From Acinetobacter sp. ANC 4805 (lineage in GTDB: Bacteria; Pseudomonadota; Gammaproteobacteria; Pseudomonadales; Moraxellaceae): DNA of 64,000 nt. Shown one piece after another: positions 26,238-35,913 of the stretch. A program made the position numbers and the translations under genes. How positions within the stretch are numbered: position 1 is the stretch's first letter; every line of letters starts with the position of its first letter. The stretch covers positions 347,717-411,716 of the forward strand of contig NZ_JAKZGD010000002.1 in assembly GCF_022549495.1 (NCBI RefSeq). Reading direction: 5' to 3'. Under the pieces are notes generated by a model. It had not been told where the DNA came from. It searched no databases and worked only from the letters and a program-made list of their open reading frames with translations.

Positions 26238-26674
26238 ACAACAACTAAAATAACCACTGCAAATAAGATCAGGGTTGGCATCTCATTAAAAAAACGCCAG
26301 AACTTGTGTGACTTATAATGGGCATGACCAATCAATTTTTTACGATAATAGCCGCAAACAAAATGATAAATCACCAATAAACCAACCAAACCAACTTTAA
26401 GATAAAACCATAAAGCATCATGATAATGTCGGGTTGCATCGCCCCAATCAACAAGAAAGTGAGCGGTAATTAAGGTTGCAATCATAGATGGCCACATAAT
26501 ACCGCGATACAACTTACGTTCCATCACTTCAAAGCGTTGATGACTCACAGCATCTTCACTCATTGCATGGTAGACATACAGGCGTGGTAAGTAGAACAAT
26601 GCAGCGAACCAGCAAACCACAGCAATAATATGTAATGCTTTTACCCACAAAAAAGCATCAGAAGGTGCATCCAT
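26222..26674 (-). CDS. hemJ: Protoporphyrinogen IX oxidase HemJ
   Basis: 150 aa, four hydrophobic spans. The first carries the conserved W-V-K-A-L-H-I-I-A-V-V-C-W-F-A-A-L-F, followed by Y-L-P-R-L-Y-V-Y-H; L-K-V-G-L-V and F-N-E-M-P-T are also family marks (UPF0093). HemJ oxidises protoporphyrinogen IX to protoporphyrin IX in the inner membrane, late in haem synthesis, and is the usual form of this enzyme in Acinetobacter. Length is typical. A CopD-like annotation is sometimes given to the same family. Confidence 0.88.
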   Translation of the reverse strand: MDAPSDAFLWVKALHIIAVVCWFAALFYLPRLYVYHAMSEDAVSHQRFEVMERKLYRGIMWPSMIATLITAHFLVDWGDATRHYHDALWFYLKVGLVGLLVIYHFVCGYYRKKLIGHAHYKSHKFWRFFNEMPTLILFAVVILVVVKPQF

Positions 26675-26689
26675 TGATAATCCTCAGTG

Positions 26690-26945
26690 GGGGCGAGGGT
26701 GTGTTGATATTTCAGCTATGCTTGCGTTATAGGCTAAAACGACTTAAACAAGGCATGGAACGTAGGCAATGGTGACTCCATTGCCAAGTTTCATAACGAA
26801 GTTTAGGGAAGTTTTAGTCATAACCCTTCGGGACAGGGATATTTTTTGCTGCTACTGCGTTATGTCTTATTCACTTAGAATGACTAAGTTTCATAAGTCA
26901 TGCCTTGTATTAGCTAAAAATATCCTCTGTCGCAAGCATCTGTGA
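26690..26945. repeat. Intergenic sequence resembling an Acinetobacter dispersed repeat
   Basis: The 287-bp gap between fabB and hemJ has no gene. It holds short inverted segments: ACTTAGAATGACTAAGT around 26874-26890, and AACAAGGCATG matched by CATGCCTTGT near 26902. The block GGGACAGGGATATTTTTTGC recalls an intergenic sequence I associate with many Acinetobacter genomes. I cannot confirm copies elsewhere from this window. Confidence 0.4.
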
Positions 26946-26961
26946 AATGTCAACGGACCCT

Positions 26962-28191
26962 CTACGCATCCCACTTCTTGAAAATAAGGCAGGCGTTTAC
27001 ACCGCCAAAGCCGAAACTGTTACTCATTACAGTATTCAGTTTTGCATCTCGTTTTTCAAGTACAATATCAAAACCTTGTGCACCTTCATCCAATTCAGTG
27101 ACATTAATATTGGGCGCAATAAAATCATTCTGCATCATCAATACCGAGTAAATCGCTTCTTGAACACCCGCAGCACCTAAGCTATGACCTGTCATTGATT
27201 TGGTTGAGCTTAATGCAGGTACTTGACCTTCGCCAAATGCACGCTCCATTGCTTTCAATTCAGTGACATCACCAGCAGGTGTTGAAGTCCCGTGAGTATT
27301 AACATAATCGATATGCTCAACGCCGTGTTGTTTTGCTTCCTCAAGTGCTAATAGGATACAACGTGTTGCACCTTCGCCACTTGGTGCAACCATATCAGCA
27401 CCATCACTGTTCGCTGCATAGGCAACTATTTCAGCCAAGATGTTTGCACCACGTGCTTGCGCATGTTCAAGTGATTCGAGTATGACGAAACCTCCACCAC
27501 CAGCGATGACAAAACCATCACGATCTGCTGAGTAAGGGCGAGAAGCTGTTTCAGGTGTGTCGTTGTACTTTGCACAAAGTGCACCCATCGCATCAAACAA
27601 TAAGCTTTGTGACCAATGATCTTCTTCACCGCCACCAGCAAGCATCAGGTCTTGTTTACCGAGTTGGATCAAATTATAAGCATAGCCAATCGCATCCGCA
27701 GATGTTGCACATGCACTGGTAATTGAGTGGGCAACGCCTTGAAGTTTTAAAGCAACACCAACGTTAGCAGTAATGGTGTTACTCATATTACGAGGCACAA
27801 AGAAAGGGCCAATTTTACGTGCGCCTTTTTCTTCTAGGAGCTTGACCATTTCTGTAACAGAAGCTGTTGAGTTACCGCCACTGCCACCTGCAATCCCATA
27901 ACGAGGATTATTGGCTAAATCTTCTTGTTTAAGACCTGCATGTTCTACTGCTGCAATCGCTGCATTATAGGCATACATGGCACATACACCCATAAAGCGC
28001 TTAATTTTACGGTCAATACCATCAAAATCTTGTTCAGCAGCAGCACTGACATGACTTTTAAAATTTAATTCGGCATAAGTTGGGTTAAAACGTGTTCCTG
28101 AGATTCCATTTTTTAAAGAATGAGTGACCTCTTCTAGAGAGTTACCGATACATGAGTTAATGCCCATACCAGTGATTACAACACGTTTCAT
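26962..28191 (-). CDS. fabB: Beta-ketoacyl-ACP synthase I
   Basis: 409 aa thiolase-fold condensing enzyme. Active Cys161 in T-S-A-C-A-T-S, His298 in N-T-H-G-T-S-T-P, Lys329 in S-T-K-S-M-T-G-H with His334, and the glycine-rich G-F-G-G-V-N end. It elongates acyl-ACP with malonyl-ACP in fatty-acid synthesis in the cytoplasm. The C-H-H triad separates it from FabH. Features such as G-G-S-G-G and the length favour FabB over FabF, which is usually slightly longer. Single gene; nothing odd. Confidence 0.88.
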   Translation of the reverse strand: MKRVVITGMGINSCIGNSLEEVTHSLKNGISGTRFNPTYAELNFKSHVSAAAEQDFDGIDRKIKRFMGVCAMYAYNAAIAAVEHAGLKQEDLANNPRYGIAGGSGGNSTASVTEMVKLLEEKGARKIGPFFVPRNMSNTITANVGVALKLQGVAHSITSACATSADAIGYAYNLIQLGKQDLMLAGGGEEDHWSQSLLFDAMGALCAKYNDTPETASRPYSADRDGFVIAGGGGFVILESLEHAQARGANILAEIVAYAANSDGADMVAPSGEGATRCILLALEEAKQHGVEHIDYVNTHGTSTPAGDVTELKAMERAFGEGQVPALSSTKSMTGHSLGAAGVQEAIYSVLMMQNDFIAPNINVTELDEGAQGFDIVLEKRDAKLNTVMSNSFGFGGVNACLIFKKWDA

Positions 28192-28480
28192 TTACAGATC
28201 CCTTTTATGGTAATACAAAGCCTTGTGCAGATCGCTATCAGTACAAATCAGGAGAAAATAACGATTTAATTGGCTTATGAGTGAATGACTCCATGATAGC
28301 AGAAAGGTTTTTCATTTCTTATGGCAAATTTTATGTCTATTTCTAGTTGTGTAAATATTCGTAAATCTAGGTGGTATTGAGACAAAAGGTAATGAAAGTG
28401 CACAGATAAAAGTTGAGATAAATTTGCATTCAACCTAGTATTTACCTAGAGATGCACAGATTATAGAACAGAGGTACTTG

Positions 28481-29827
28481 ATGACAAAATCTAAAAACAA
28501 GCAATCTTCAGGTTTATTTACCCAAGCCTTTGGAGTGGCTAAAAAGCTCAGTTCCGAATTACAAAAACTTCAAACTGCTCCTAAAACTTTAGCAGCAGAG
28601 CTTGGAGATTCATCTCATACGATTGAAGGAAAAGCACGCTTTAAAAGTCCTTTTGAAATAGAACAATATGAAAGTCCACAAGAGATGTTACGTAAACAAC
28701 TACCCAAATTGTCTCATCAACTTTTAGGCCGCCACTATACTAAAGTGAATAATGTTGCATCTTTCATTTCACCAGATATGGGGGAGAAAGTTTCTGACTA
28801 TCTATTCCAGTGGTTAAATGAGTTTAGTTCTAACATGTCACTGACAGAAAAAATTCTTGAAGAAGCTGGTGTCAAAGATATTGCAGAATTGACTCAAGAT
28901 ACAGGACGTTCTCAGCGTTTAAGCCAGGCATTGATTGAGCAAAATAAATTGCTTGCTGCAGCTCAGGGTATGATCACAGGTGCAACAGGGGTTTGGGGTG
29001 CTGCGGTTGATATTCCTGCCTCAATTGTTTTAGCACTAAGAACAATTTATCAAACAGGGCGCTCGCATGGGTTTGATTTGGAAAATGAAGCTGATCAAGA
29101 AGTTGTTGCTTTTATTTTCAAAGAAATTGATTTAGGCATTGTGGCAGAAAAGCAAACCTTATTACTTGCTTTAAAAGCATTTAAGTCAATGCTGGGCACA
29201 CATGACTTGCAACAGTTTCAGCAGTTGCTTGGGTCAAGTAATGATATTGAGCTTATAAAAAAATGGTTGGTTGATGAAGATGGACAATTTAAATGGGGAT
29301 GGTTAAATCATATTCCTCAAGCCTCGGTGATTGGTAAATTAACACCAGTTGCAGGTGCTGCTTTAGGTGGGTTTTATAGCTGGCGACTGCTCGAAGATGT
29401 TGGGCATAAGTCACAATCTGTTTTTGGTGCAGCACGTTTCTACTTAAATGAATATCCAAATGAAAACCTTTCACCTTTAGACGCTTATTATAAAGCTGAA
29501 ACATTATTAAGAAAACCAAGCCCAAGATTGCTCAATTCAACAGAAAGTACAAATCCAGCAACTCTTGTTGATGAAAGCAAAAATGATGTGATTACCAATG
29601 TCTCAGTGCAAGCCAAAGAAGATGCGATCAAAGAATTGCAGATGGACGAGAAAGTAGAACAGGGGATTCAACAACTTGCATCACAACATGTAGTTGAACA
29701 TCAACACTCTGAACAGCAACCTGCTTTAAAAGTTCAACAAGATGAATTAATTCGTGCAAATGAATCTGAGATAGCTGCTGAACCCAAAACAATAGATATG
29801 GAACCAGCATCCACAAAACATAGTTAA
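28481..29827 (+). CDS. EcsC family protein
   Basis: 448 aa. The ATG at 28481 has GAGG 6 bases upstream; a TTG one codon earlier is less likely. The EcsC-type domain covers about 105-320: A-Q-G-M-I-T-G-A-T-G-V-W-G-A-A-V-D-I-P and L-A-L-R-T-I-Y-Q-T-G, then L-T-P-V-A-G-A-A-L-G-G near its end. The last 100 residues are low-complexity, charged and probably disordered. EcsC proteins are linked to ABC-exporter and envelope functions, but no biochemical activity is established. Confidence 0.8.
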   Translation: MTKSKNKQSSGLFTQAFGVAKKLSSELQKLQTAPKTLAAELGDSSHTIEGKARFKSPFEIEQYESPQEMLRKQLPKLSHQLLGRHYTKVNNVASFISPDMGEKVSDYLFQWLNEFSSNMSLTEKILEEAGVKDIAELTQDTGRSQRLSQALIEQNKLLAAAQGMITGATGVWGAAVDIPASIVLALRTIYQTGRSHGFDLENEADQEVVAFIFKEIDLGIVAEKQTLLLALKAFKSMLGTHDLQQFQQLLGSSNDIELIKKWLVDEDGQFKWGWLNHIPQASVIGKLTPVAGAALGGFYSWRLLEDVGHKSQSVFGAARFYLNEYPNENLSPLDAYYKAETLLRKPSPRLLNSTESTNPATLVDESKNDVITNVSVQAKEDAIKELQMDEKVEQGIQQLASQHVVEHQHSEQQPALKVQQDELIRANESEIAAEPKTIDMEPASTKHS

Positions 29828-29876
29828 TTTGTTTATCGGCGTGTTTGAAGCATCGAAAAAGTAACAAAACTGTAGA

Positions 29877-29920
29877 AATGGTCAGCACTTGCTTTATCTT
29901 GCAATGTTGACCATTTTTAC
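29877..29920 (+). terminator. Terminator downstream of the EcsC-family gene
   Basis: AATGGTCA (29877-29884) pairs with TGACCATT (29908-29915), with a TTTT run after it. Confidence 0.65.
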
Positions 29921-29942
29921 TTCTTAGCTTACAATTGTGTGC

Positions 29943-29972
29943 CCTTAAAAAGAGGTGTTTTTCTTTTTAAGG
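29943..29972 (+). promoter_or_regulatory. Hairpin in the rpsL leader
   Basis: CCTTAAAAAG (29943-29952) is a perfect inverted repeat of CTTTTTAAGG (29963-29972), 27 bases before rpsL. The ribosome site GGGAG is at 29985. It could form a leader hairpin or mark an early pause site. Confidence 0.4.
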
Positions 29973-29998
29973 TTGTTTAATAACGGGAGAATTGCCAA

Positions 29999-30373
29999 AT
30001 GGCAACAACAAATCAGTTGATCCGTAAGGGTCGTACAACTTTGATTGAAAAATCAAAAGTTCCTGCGTTGAAGGCTTGTCCACAACGTCGTGGTGTATGT
30101 ACACGTGTATATACGACTACTCCTAAAAAACCTAACTCAGCAATGCGTAAGGTTTGCCGTGTTCGCTTAACTTCTGGTTTTGAAGTATCAAGCTATATCG
30201 GTGGTGAAGGTCATAACTTACAAGAGCACAGTGTTGTGCTTATCCGTGGTGGTCGTGTTAAAGACTTACCAGGTGTACGTTACCATACCGTTCGTGGTTC
30301 TTTAGACTGTGCTGGTGTTAAAGATCGTAACCAGTCACGTTCTAAATACGGTGCTAAGCGTCCTAAGAAGTAA
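29999..30373 (+). CDS. rpsL: 30S ribosomal protein S12
   Basis: 124 aa, full length. It has the universally conserved [11 protein letters not shown] (41-51) and [14 protein letters not shown] loops. Lys43 and Lys88, the classic streptomycin-resistance sites, are wild type. It sits in the decoding centre of the small subunit. First gene of the str operon, with rpsG, fusA and tuf following in the usual order. GGGAG precedes the ATG. Confidence 0.99.
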   Translation: MATTNQLIRKGRTTLIEKSKVPALKACPQRRGVCTRVYTTTPKKPNSAMRKVCRVRLTSGFEVSSYIGGEGHNLQEHSVVLIRGGRVKDLPGVRYHTVRGSLDCAGVKDRNQSRSKYGAKRPKK

Positions 30374-30475
30374 TTCTAGGAAACTAGCCCAAGCAACCCT
30401 TTAGCGTTTCGCTTGTTTGAATTCTTCATAGATTTGTAATTCAAGCGACGTATAGTAAGGCCAGCGTAGCGTACA

Positions 30476-30514
30476 TGACACTTGTACAAACTGCTGGATT
30501 ATCCTGAAGTGTCA
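30476..30514 (+). promoter_or_regulatory. Hairpin upstream of rpsG (possible S7 control site)
   Basis: TGACACTT (30476-30483) pairs with AAGTGTCA (30507-30514), 20 bases before the rpsG start in a 160-bp gap. In E. coli S7 represses the str operon by binding the rpsL-rpsG intercistronic RNA. A similar role here is inference. Confidence 0.4.
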
Positions 30515-30533
30515 TATTATTAGGTGTATTAAA

Positions 30534-31004
30534 ATGCCAAGACGTCGCGTAGTCGCTGCTCGTGAGATCCTTCCAGATCCAAAATTTAGCAGCCAAACAA
30601 TCGCTAAATTCATGAACCACGTAATGCAAGATGGTAAAAAATCTATTGCTGAAAGTATCGTTTACGGTGCTTTAGACCGCGTTCAAGAAAAAAACAAAGT
30701 TGACCCAGTTGAATTTTTCGAGACTACTCTTGAAAAAGTTCGTCCTATGGTCGAAGTAAAAGCACGCCGTGTTGGTGGTGCTACTTATCAAGTACCTATG
30801 GAAGTGCGCCCATCCCGTCGTACTGCTTTAGCTATGCGTTGGTTAGTAGATGCTGCTGCTAAGCGTTCTGAAAAAACGATGGCTTTACGTCTTGCTGGTG
30901 AGTTGCTTGATGCAGCTGAAGGTAAAGGTTCTGCGATCAAAAAACGTGAAGACGTGCATCGTATGGCTGAAGCCAACAAAGCCTTCTCTCACTACCGTTT
31001 CTAA
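30534..31004 (+). CDS. rpsG: 30S ribosomal protein S7
   Basis: 156 aa, full length. It has [11 protein letters not shown] at the start, the beta-hairpin [14 protein letters not shown], and [10 protein letters not shown] at the end. It nucleates assembly of the 30S head on the 3' domain of 16S rRNA. Second gene of the str operon. Confidence 0.99.
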   Translation: MPRRRVVAAREILPDPKFSSQTIAKFMNHVMQDGKKSIAESIVYGALDRVQEKNKVDPVEFFETTLEKVRPMVEVKARRVGGATYQVPMEVRPSRRTALAMRWLVDAAAKRSEKTMALRLAGELLDAAEGKGSAIKKREDVHRMAEANKAFSHYRF

Positions 31005-31038
31005 GCGGATAAAACAGTCCCTAATCAGGAGAATATTC

Positions 31039-31101
31039 ATGCGTACAGCGGCTCGATTCAACATCGCTCTTTATCAAAGTGGGGGCTTTGCGGGTATTTA
31101 A
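31039..31101 (+). CDS. Putative 20-aa peptide between rpsG and fusA
   Basis: ATG at 31039 is preceded by CAGGAGAATATTC, a textbook ribosome site (AGGAG, 7 bases away). The frame encodes 20 residues starting M-R-T-A-A-R-F and ending G-G-F-A-G-I, then TAA. It lies 34 bp after rpsG and 82 bp before fusA. Its first codons (ATGCGTAC) are complementary to GTACGCAT at 31121-31128, which can instead pair with the downstream arm of a strong hairpin. That fits a leader peptide controlling fusA, but expression is not shown. Confidence 0.5.
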   Translation: MRTAARFNIALYQSGGFAGI

Positions 31102-31122
31102 GTTGCCTGCTTGAATATTTGT

Positions 31123-31153
31123 ACGCATCAATTTAATTGATGCGTCCTGTTTT
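31123..31153 (+). promoter_or_regulatory. Hairpin before fusA, attenuator-like
   Basis: ACGCATCAAT (31123-31132) pairs perfectly with ATTGATGCGT (31136-31145) around a 3-base loop and is followed by CCTGTTTT. The left arm overlaps a segment that can pair with the start of the 20-codon ORF, giving two exclusive structures. Confidence 0.5.
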
Positions 31154-31183
31154 AAATATAACATTTAGGAATGCATAGACATC

Positions 31184-33322
31184 ATGGCTCGCCAAACCCC
31201 AATTAGTAATTACCGTAATATCGGTATCTCTGCGCACATTGACGCAGGTAAAACAACTACAACTGAACGTATCTTGTTCTACACAGGTGTATCTCACAAA
31301 ATTGGTGAAGTACATGACGGTGCAGCAACAATGGACTGGATGGAACAAGAGCAAGAGCGTGGTATTACAATTACCTCAGCTGCTACGACTTGTTTCTGGT
31401 CTGGTATGGGTAACCAATTCCAACAACACCGTATCAACGTAATTGATACACCGGGACACGTAGACTTCACAATCGAAGTTGAACGTTCTATGCGTGTTCT
31501 TGATGGTGCGTGCATGGTTTACTGTGCAGTTGGTGGTGTACAACCTCAGTCTGAAACTGTATGGCGTCAAGCGAACAAATATAAAGTGCCTCGTTTAGCA
31601 TTCGTGAACAAGATGGACCGTACAGGTGCAAACTTCTTCCGTGCTGTTGAACAAGTTAAAACTCGTTTAGGCGGTAATCCTGTTCCTATCGTTGTACCAA
31701 TCGGTGCAGAAGATACGTTTGCAGGTGTTGTTGACCTTATCGAAATGAAAGCGATTATCTGGGATGAAGCATCTCAGGGTATGAAGTTCGAATACGGTGA
31801 TATTCCGGCTGACCTCGTTGATACTGCTGAAGAATGGCGTACGAAGATGGTTGAAGCTGCTGCTGAAGCTTCTGAAGAGTTAATGGACAAGTACCTAGAA
31901 GAAGGTGATCTTTCTAAAGAAGAAATCATCGCAGGTTTACGTGCTCGTACATTAGCATCTGAAATTCAAGTTATGCTTTGTGGTTCTGCATTTAAGAACA
32001 AAGGTGTTCAACGTATGTTGGATGCTGTGATTGAATTCTTACCATCGCCTACAGAAGTTAAAGCGATTGAAGGTATTCTTGACGACAAAGATGAAACTAA
32101 AGCGTCTCGTGAAGCATCTGACGAAGCACCGTTCTCTGCACTTGCGTTCAAAATCATGAACGATAAGTTCGTAGGTAACTTAACATTCGTACGTGTTTAC
32201 TCTGGTGTTCTTAAACAAGGTGATCCGGTTTATAACCCAGTTAAATCTAAGCGTGAGCGTATCGGTCGTATCGTACAAATGCACGCGAACGAGCGTCAAG
32301 ATCTTGAAGAAATCCGTGCAGGTGATATCGCAGCGTGTGTAGGTCTTAAAGACGTTACGACGGGTGATACATTATGTGATGAGAAGAACATCATTACTCT
32401 TGAACGTATGGAATTCCCAGAGCCAGTAATTTCATTGGCTGTTGAACCAAAAACTAAAGCTGACCAAGAAAAAATGTCAATCGCTTTAGGTCGTTTGGCG
32501 AAAGAAGATCCATCGTTCCGTGTTCGTACAGACGAAGAATCTGGTCAAACAATTATTGCTGGTATGGGTGAGCTTCACCTTGACATCATCGTTGACCGTA
32601 TGAAACGTGAATTCGGTGTTGAAGCGAACATTGGTAAACCAATGGTTGCTTACCGTGAAACGATCAAAAAGTCTGTTGAGCAAGAAGGTAAGTTTGTTCG
32701 TCAAACAGGTGGTAAAGGTAAATTCGGTCATGTATATGTTCGTTTAGAGCCTATGGATGTTGAAGAAGCTGGTAAAGAATACCAATTCGCTGAAGAAGTT
32801 GTTGGCGGTACTGTACCTAAAGAATTCTTTGGTGCGGTTGACAAAGGTATTCAAGAACGTATGAAGAATGGTGTATTGGCTGGTTACCCTGTTGTGGGTA
32901 TCAAAGCGACATTATTCGACGGTTCTTACCACGATGTCGACTCTGACGAATTGTCGTTCAAAATGGCGGGTTCTTACGCATTCCGTGATGGTTTCATGAA
33001 AGCAGATCCTATCTTGCTTGAACCAATCATGAAAGTTGAAGTAGAAACTCCAGAAGACTACATGGGCGATATCATGGGTGACTTAAACCGTCGTCGTGGT
33101 ATGGTTCAAGGTATGGACGATCTTCCTGGTGGAACTAAAGCAATTAAGGCTGAAGTACCACTTGCTGAGATGTTTGGTTACGCGACTCAAATGCGTTCTA
33201 TGTCTCAAGGTCGTGCGACTTACTCTATGGAATTTGCTAAATATGCTGAAACTCCACGTAACGTGGCTGAAGGCATCATTTCTAAATTCCAATCTGGCGG
33301 TAAAAAAGGTGACGACGAGTAA
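31184..33322 (+). CDS. fusA: Elongation factor G
   Basis: 712 aa. GTPase domain with G1 [11 protein letters not shown]2/switch R-G-I-T-I-T-S-A, G3 D-T-P-G-H-V-D-F and G4 N-K-M-D-R. EF-G domains II-V follow ([22 protein letters not shown]). It drives ribosome translocation and ribosome recycling. Full length, third gene of the str operon. Confidence 0.99.
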   Translation: MARQTPISNYRNIGISAHIDAGKTTTTERILFYTGVSHKIGEVHDGAATMDWMEQEQERGITITSAATTCFWSGMGNQFQQHRINVIDTPGHVDFTIEVERSMRVLDGACMVYCAVGGVQPQSETVWRQANKYKVPRLAFVNKMDRTGANFFRAVEQVKTRLGGNPVPIVVPIGAEDTFAGVVDLIEMKAIIWDEASQGMKFEYGDIPADLVDTAEEWRTKMVEAAAEASEELMDKYLEEGDLSKEEIIAGLRARTLASEIQVMLCGSAFKNKGVQRMLDAVIEFLPSPTEVKAIEGILDDKDETKASREASDEAPFSALAFKIMNDKFVGNLTFVRVYSGVLKQGDPVYNPVKSKRERIGRIVQMHANERQDLEEIRAGDIAACVGLKDVTTGDTLCDEKNIITLERMEFPEPVISLAVEPKTKADQEKMSIALGRLAKEDPSFRVRTDEESGQTIIAGMGELHLDIIVDRMKREFGVEANIGKPMVAYRETIKKSVEQEGKFVRQTGGKGKFGHVYVRLEPMDVEEAGKEYQFAEEVVGGTVPKEFFGAVDKGIQERMKNGVLAGYPVVGIKATLFDGSYHDVDSDELSFKMAGSYAFRDGFMKADPILLEPIMKVEVETPEDYMGDIMGDLNRRRGMVQGMDDLPGGTKAIKAEVPLAEMFGYATQMRSMSQGRATYSMEFAKYAETPRNVAEGIISKFQSGGKKGDDE

Positions 33323-33415
33323 TCTTTCGATTACTATAAGCCCAAACTAATTTCTAGTTAATAACCAGTTGCTCATGCAGTGACCCTGCATGAGTAGTTT
33401 AAAAAGGAAAATCAA

Positions 33416-34606
33416 ATGGCTAAGGCTAAGTTTGAACGTAATAAACCACACGTAAACGTGGGTACAATTGGTCACGTTGACCATGGTAAAACAACTTTAA
33501 CTGCTGCGATTGCAACTATTTGTGCAAAAACTTACGGCGGTGAAGCGAAAGATTACTCACAAATCGACTCAGCTCCTGAAGAAAAAGCACGTGGTATTAC
33601 AATTAATACTTCACACGTAGAATACGATTCTCCAATCCGTCACTACGCTCACGTAGACTGTCCTGGTCACGCCGATTATGTTAAAAACATGATTACTGGT
33701 GCTGCTCAGATGGATGGTGCGATCCTTGTGTGTGCTGCGACTGATGGTCCAATGCCACAAACTCGTGAACACATCCTTCTTTCACGTCAGGTTGGTGTAC
33801 CATTTATTCTTGTATTCCTTAACAAGTGTGACCTTGTTGATGATGAAGAATTACTTGAATTAGTAGAAATGGAAGTTCGTGAACTTCTTTCTACTTATGA
33901 CTTCCCAGGTGATGACACTCCAATCATCCGTGGTTCAGCTCTTCAAGCATTAAACGGTAATGATGGTCCTTACGGTGAAGCATCAGTTCTTGCACTTGTT
34001 GAAGCGCTTGACTCTTACATCCCAGAACCAGAACGTGCAATCGACAAAGCATTCTTAATGCCAATCGAAGACGTATTCTCTATTTCTGGTCGTGGTACTG
34101 TTGTAACAGGTCGTGTTGAATCTGGTATCGTTAAAGTTGGCGAAACAGTTGAAATCGTTGGTATCCGTGACACAGTTGTAACGACTGTAACTGGCGTAGA
34201 AATGTTCCGTAAACTTCTTGACGAAGGTCGTGCGGGCGAGAACTGTGGTGTTCTTCTTCGTGGTACTAAGCGTGAAGACGTACAACGTGGTCAAGTACTT
34301 GCTAAACCGGGTACAATCAAGCCGCACACTAAATTCGATGCAGAAGTATACGTGCTTTCTAAAGAAGAAGGTGGTCGTCATACTCCATTCCTTAACGGTT
34401 ACCGTCCACAGTTCTACTTCCGTACAACTGACGTAACTGGCGCGATCAAATTACAAGATGGCGTAGAAATGGTAATGCCTGGTGACAACGTAGAAATGTC
34501 AGTAGAATTAATCCACCCGATCGCAATGGACCCAGGTCTACGTTTTGCGATTCGTGAAGGTGGTCGTACTGTAGGCGCTGGTGTTGTTGCTAAAGTAACT
34601 GCATAA
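33416..34606 (+). CDS. tuf: Elongation factor Tu
   Basis: 396 aa. [10 protein letters not shown] (P-loop), [15 protein letters not shown] and N-K-C-D-L are all present, as are domains II and III ending G-R-T-V-G-A-G-V-V. It delivers aminoacyl-tRNA to the ribosome. AAGGAAAATCAA precedes the ATG and a strong terminator follows. Last gene of the operon. Confidence 0.99.
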   Translation: MAKAKFERNKPHVNVGTIGHVDHGKTTLTAAIATICAKTYGGEAKDYSQIDSAPEEKARGITINTSHVEYDSPIRHYAHVDCPGHADYVKNMITGAAQMDGAILVCAATDGPMPQTREHILLSRQVGVPFILVFLNKCDLVDDEELLELVEMEVRELLSTYDFPGDDTPIIRGSALQALNGNDGPYGEASVLALVEALDSYIPEPERAIDKAFLMPIEDVFSISGRGTVVTGRVESGIVKVGETVEIVGIRDTVVTTVTGVEMFRKLLDEGRAGENCGVLLRGTKREDVQRGQVLAKPGTIKPHTKFDAEVYVLSKEEGGRHTPFLNGYRPQFYFRTTDVTGAIKLQDGVEMVMPGDNVEMSVELIHPIAMDPGLRFAIREGGRTVGAGVVAKVTA

Positions 34607-34623
34607 TCGCTTAGAGTAATAAA

Positions 34624-34650
34624 AAAGCACCCCATTGGGGTGTTTTTTTA
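34624..34650 (+). terminator. Terminator of the str operon
   Basis: GCACCCCATTGGGGTG stem (34627-34642) with seven T after it, 20 bp downstream of tuf. Confidence 0.9.
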
Positions 34651-34808
34651 TGTTTATTGTTCGACAATCTATCTGTAATAGTGTCCTAAACTGATACCTT
34701 GCTGTCCTAAACTGCACTTAATTCATTGCAATAAAACCGTAATATAAAACATAAGAAAATGAACAAAAGTACTAAGTGGAAATATTCCATTTAAAAGGAG
34801 TCAGCAGC

Positions 34809-35690
34809 ATGAATGCTAAAGTAAATATTTCAAATCGTGCAGGTGCAAGTTTCCCAGTACGTCGTATGAATTTTGATTTTAATGAAGTTCCTGAATATTG
34901 GGTCAGTGGTTCTGCAGGTTTAACTCACTTTATGACAGGTTTATCTGCATTGTTTCCAGATGGTGAAAAACTCTTTATTGATTCAGTACGCGCTGTCCGT
35001 TATCACCCAGCGATTAAAGACAATGAAAAACTACAAAAAGAAATCAGTGCTTTTATTGGTCAAGAAGCCATGCATACCCAAGAGCATGTTAACTTTAATG
35101 CTTCAGCTCAGAAATATGGGCATGATGTTGAAACACTTGAACGAAGAACAGGTGTCGTGATTCAAACAGGTCGTAAACTATTTGCTAAATTGGTTAAGCC
35201 ATTCGGTATGACACAAGAAATGGTGGATTTGACGGCAACTACAGCACTGGAACATTTTACTGCAACCATTGCTTCAGAATTATTGCGTAATCCGCATATT
35301 CAGGAATTAATGCAAGACAAGACAATGGAATATATGTGGTTATGGCATGCGGTAGAAGAAAATGAACATAAAGCGGTTGCCTATGATGTTTATGAAGAAA
35401 TTTTTGGGCGTGGAGTAAAAGCATACGCACTACGTAATACCGCACTTGTTGTGTCGATGGTTGCAATTTTTCTTACGCAGTCTTCATTTGTTTTAAAGCT
35501 TTTGAAAGATGATGGAAAATTAAACTTCACCGAGTTAGGTATGATTTATCAATATGCGTATAGCCCATCTAAAGGAATTATCGCTGGAATGGTGGGCGAA
35601 ATGTTGGCGTACTTTAAGCCAGGTTTTCATCCAAATGATCTAGATACAGTACAGTTATTGAAGGATTGGAAAGCAAAATTAGGTTTGTAA
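34809..35690 (+). CDS. Metal-dependent hydrolase (PF10118 type), copy 1
   Basis: 293 aa from the ATG at 34809, which has AAGGAG 8 bases upstream; the longer frame to 34776 lacks a start site. Probable metal ligands are in G-Q-E-A-M-H-T-Q-E-H (about 84-93), A-L-E-H-F-T and H-A-V-E-E-N-E-H-K, a pattern like a ferritin-type di-iron site. One hydrophobic segment is near 215-235. The family is annotated as predicted metal-dependent hydrolase; substrate unknown. A second copy follows at 35914. Confidence 0.8.
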   Translation: MNAKVNISNRAGASFPVRRMNFDFNEVPEYWVSGSAGLTHFMTGLSALFPDGEKLFIDSVRAVRYHPAIKDNEKLQKEISAFIGQEAMHTQEHVNFNASAQKYGHDVETLERRTGVVIQTGRKLFAKLVKPFGMTQEMVDLTATTALEHFTATIASELLRNPHIQELMQDKTMEYMWLWHAVEENEHKAVAYDVYEEIFGRGVKAYALRNTALVVSMVAIFLTQSSFVLKLLKDDGKLNFTELGMIYQYAYSPSKGIIAGMVGEMLAYFKPGFHPNDLDTVQLLKDWKAKLGL

Positions 35691-35725
35691 TTTTGCTTTA
35701 GATCTCTAATCATATCGTTTTATAG

Positions 35726-35752
35726 AAGGGCACAAAAGTTGCCCTTTTTTTA
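35726..35752 (+). terminator. Terminator of hydrolase copy 1
   Basis: GGGCA (35728-35732) pairs with TGCCC (35740-35744), followed by seven T. Confidence 0.75.
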
Positions 35753-35913
35753 TTTTAACCTCTGATTTACCCCTATGTTTTCAGGAGGATGACATGTCCT
35801 AAGATGATGCTTTTCTGACCTTATCTGCACTTATTGAATGCATTTAAAAGAGCGTATAACTAAAGAATAAATCATGATGAGTGAAGCATATTCACCATAA
35901 AGGAGAACAAGCT

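Noticed and set aside
26947..27180. Small plus-strand frames over the fabB 3' end
   Set aside because: They are shadows of fabB, which is full length with an intact active site.
31133..31354. Frames opposite the fusA and tuf genes, many over 60 aa
   Set aside because: They are antisense or out-of-frame shadows of strongly codon-biased genes.
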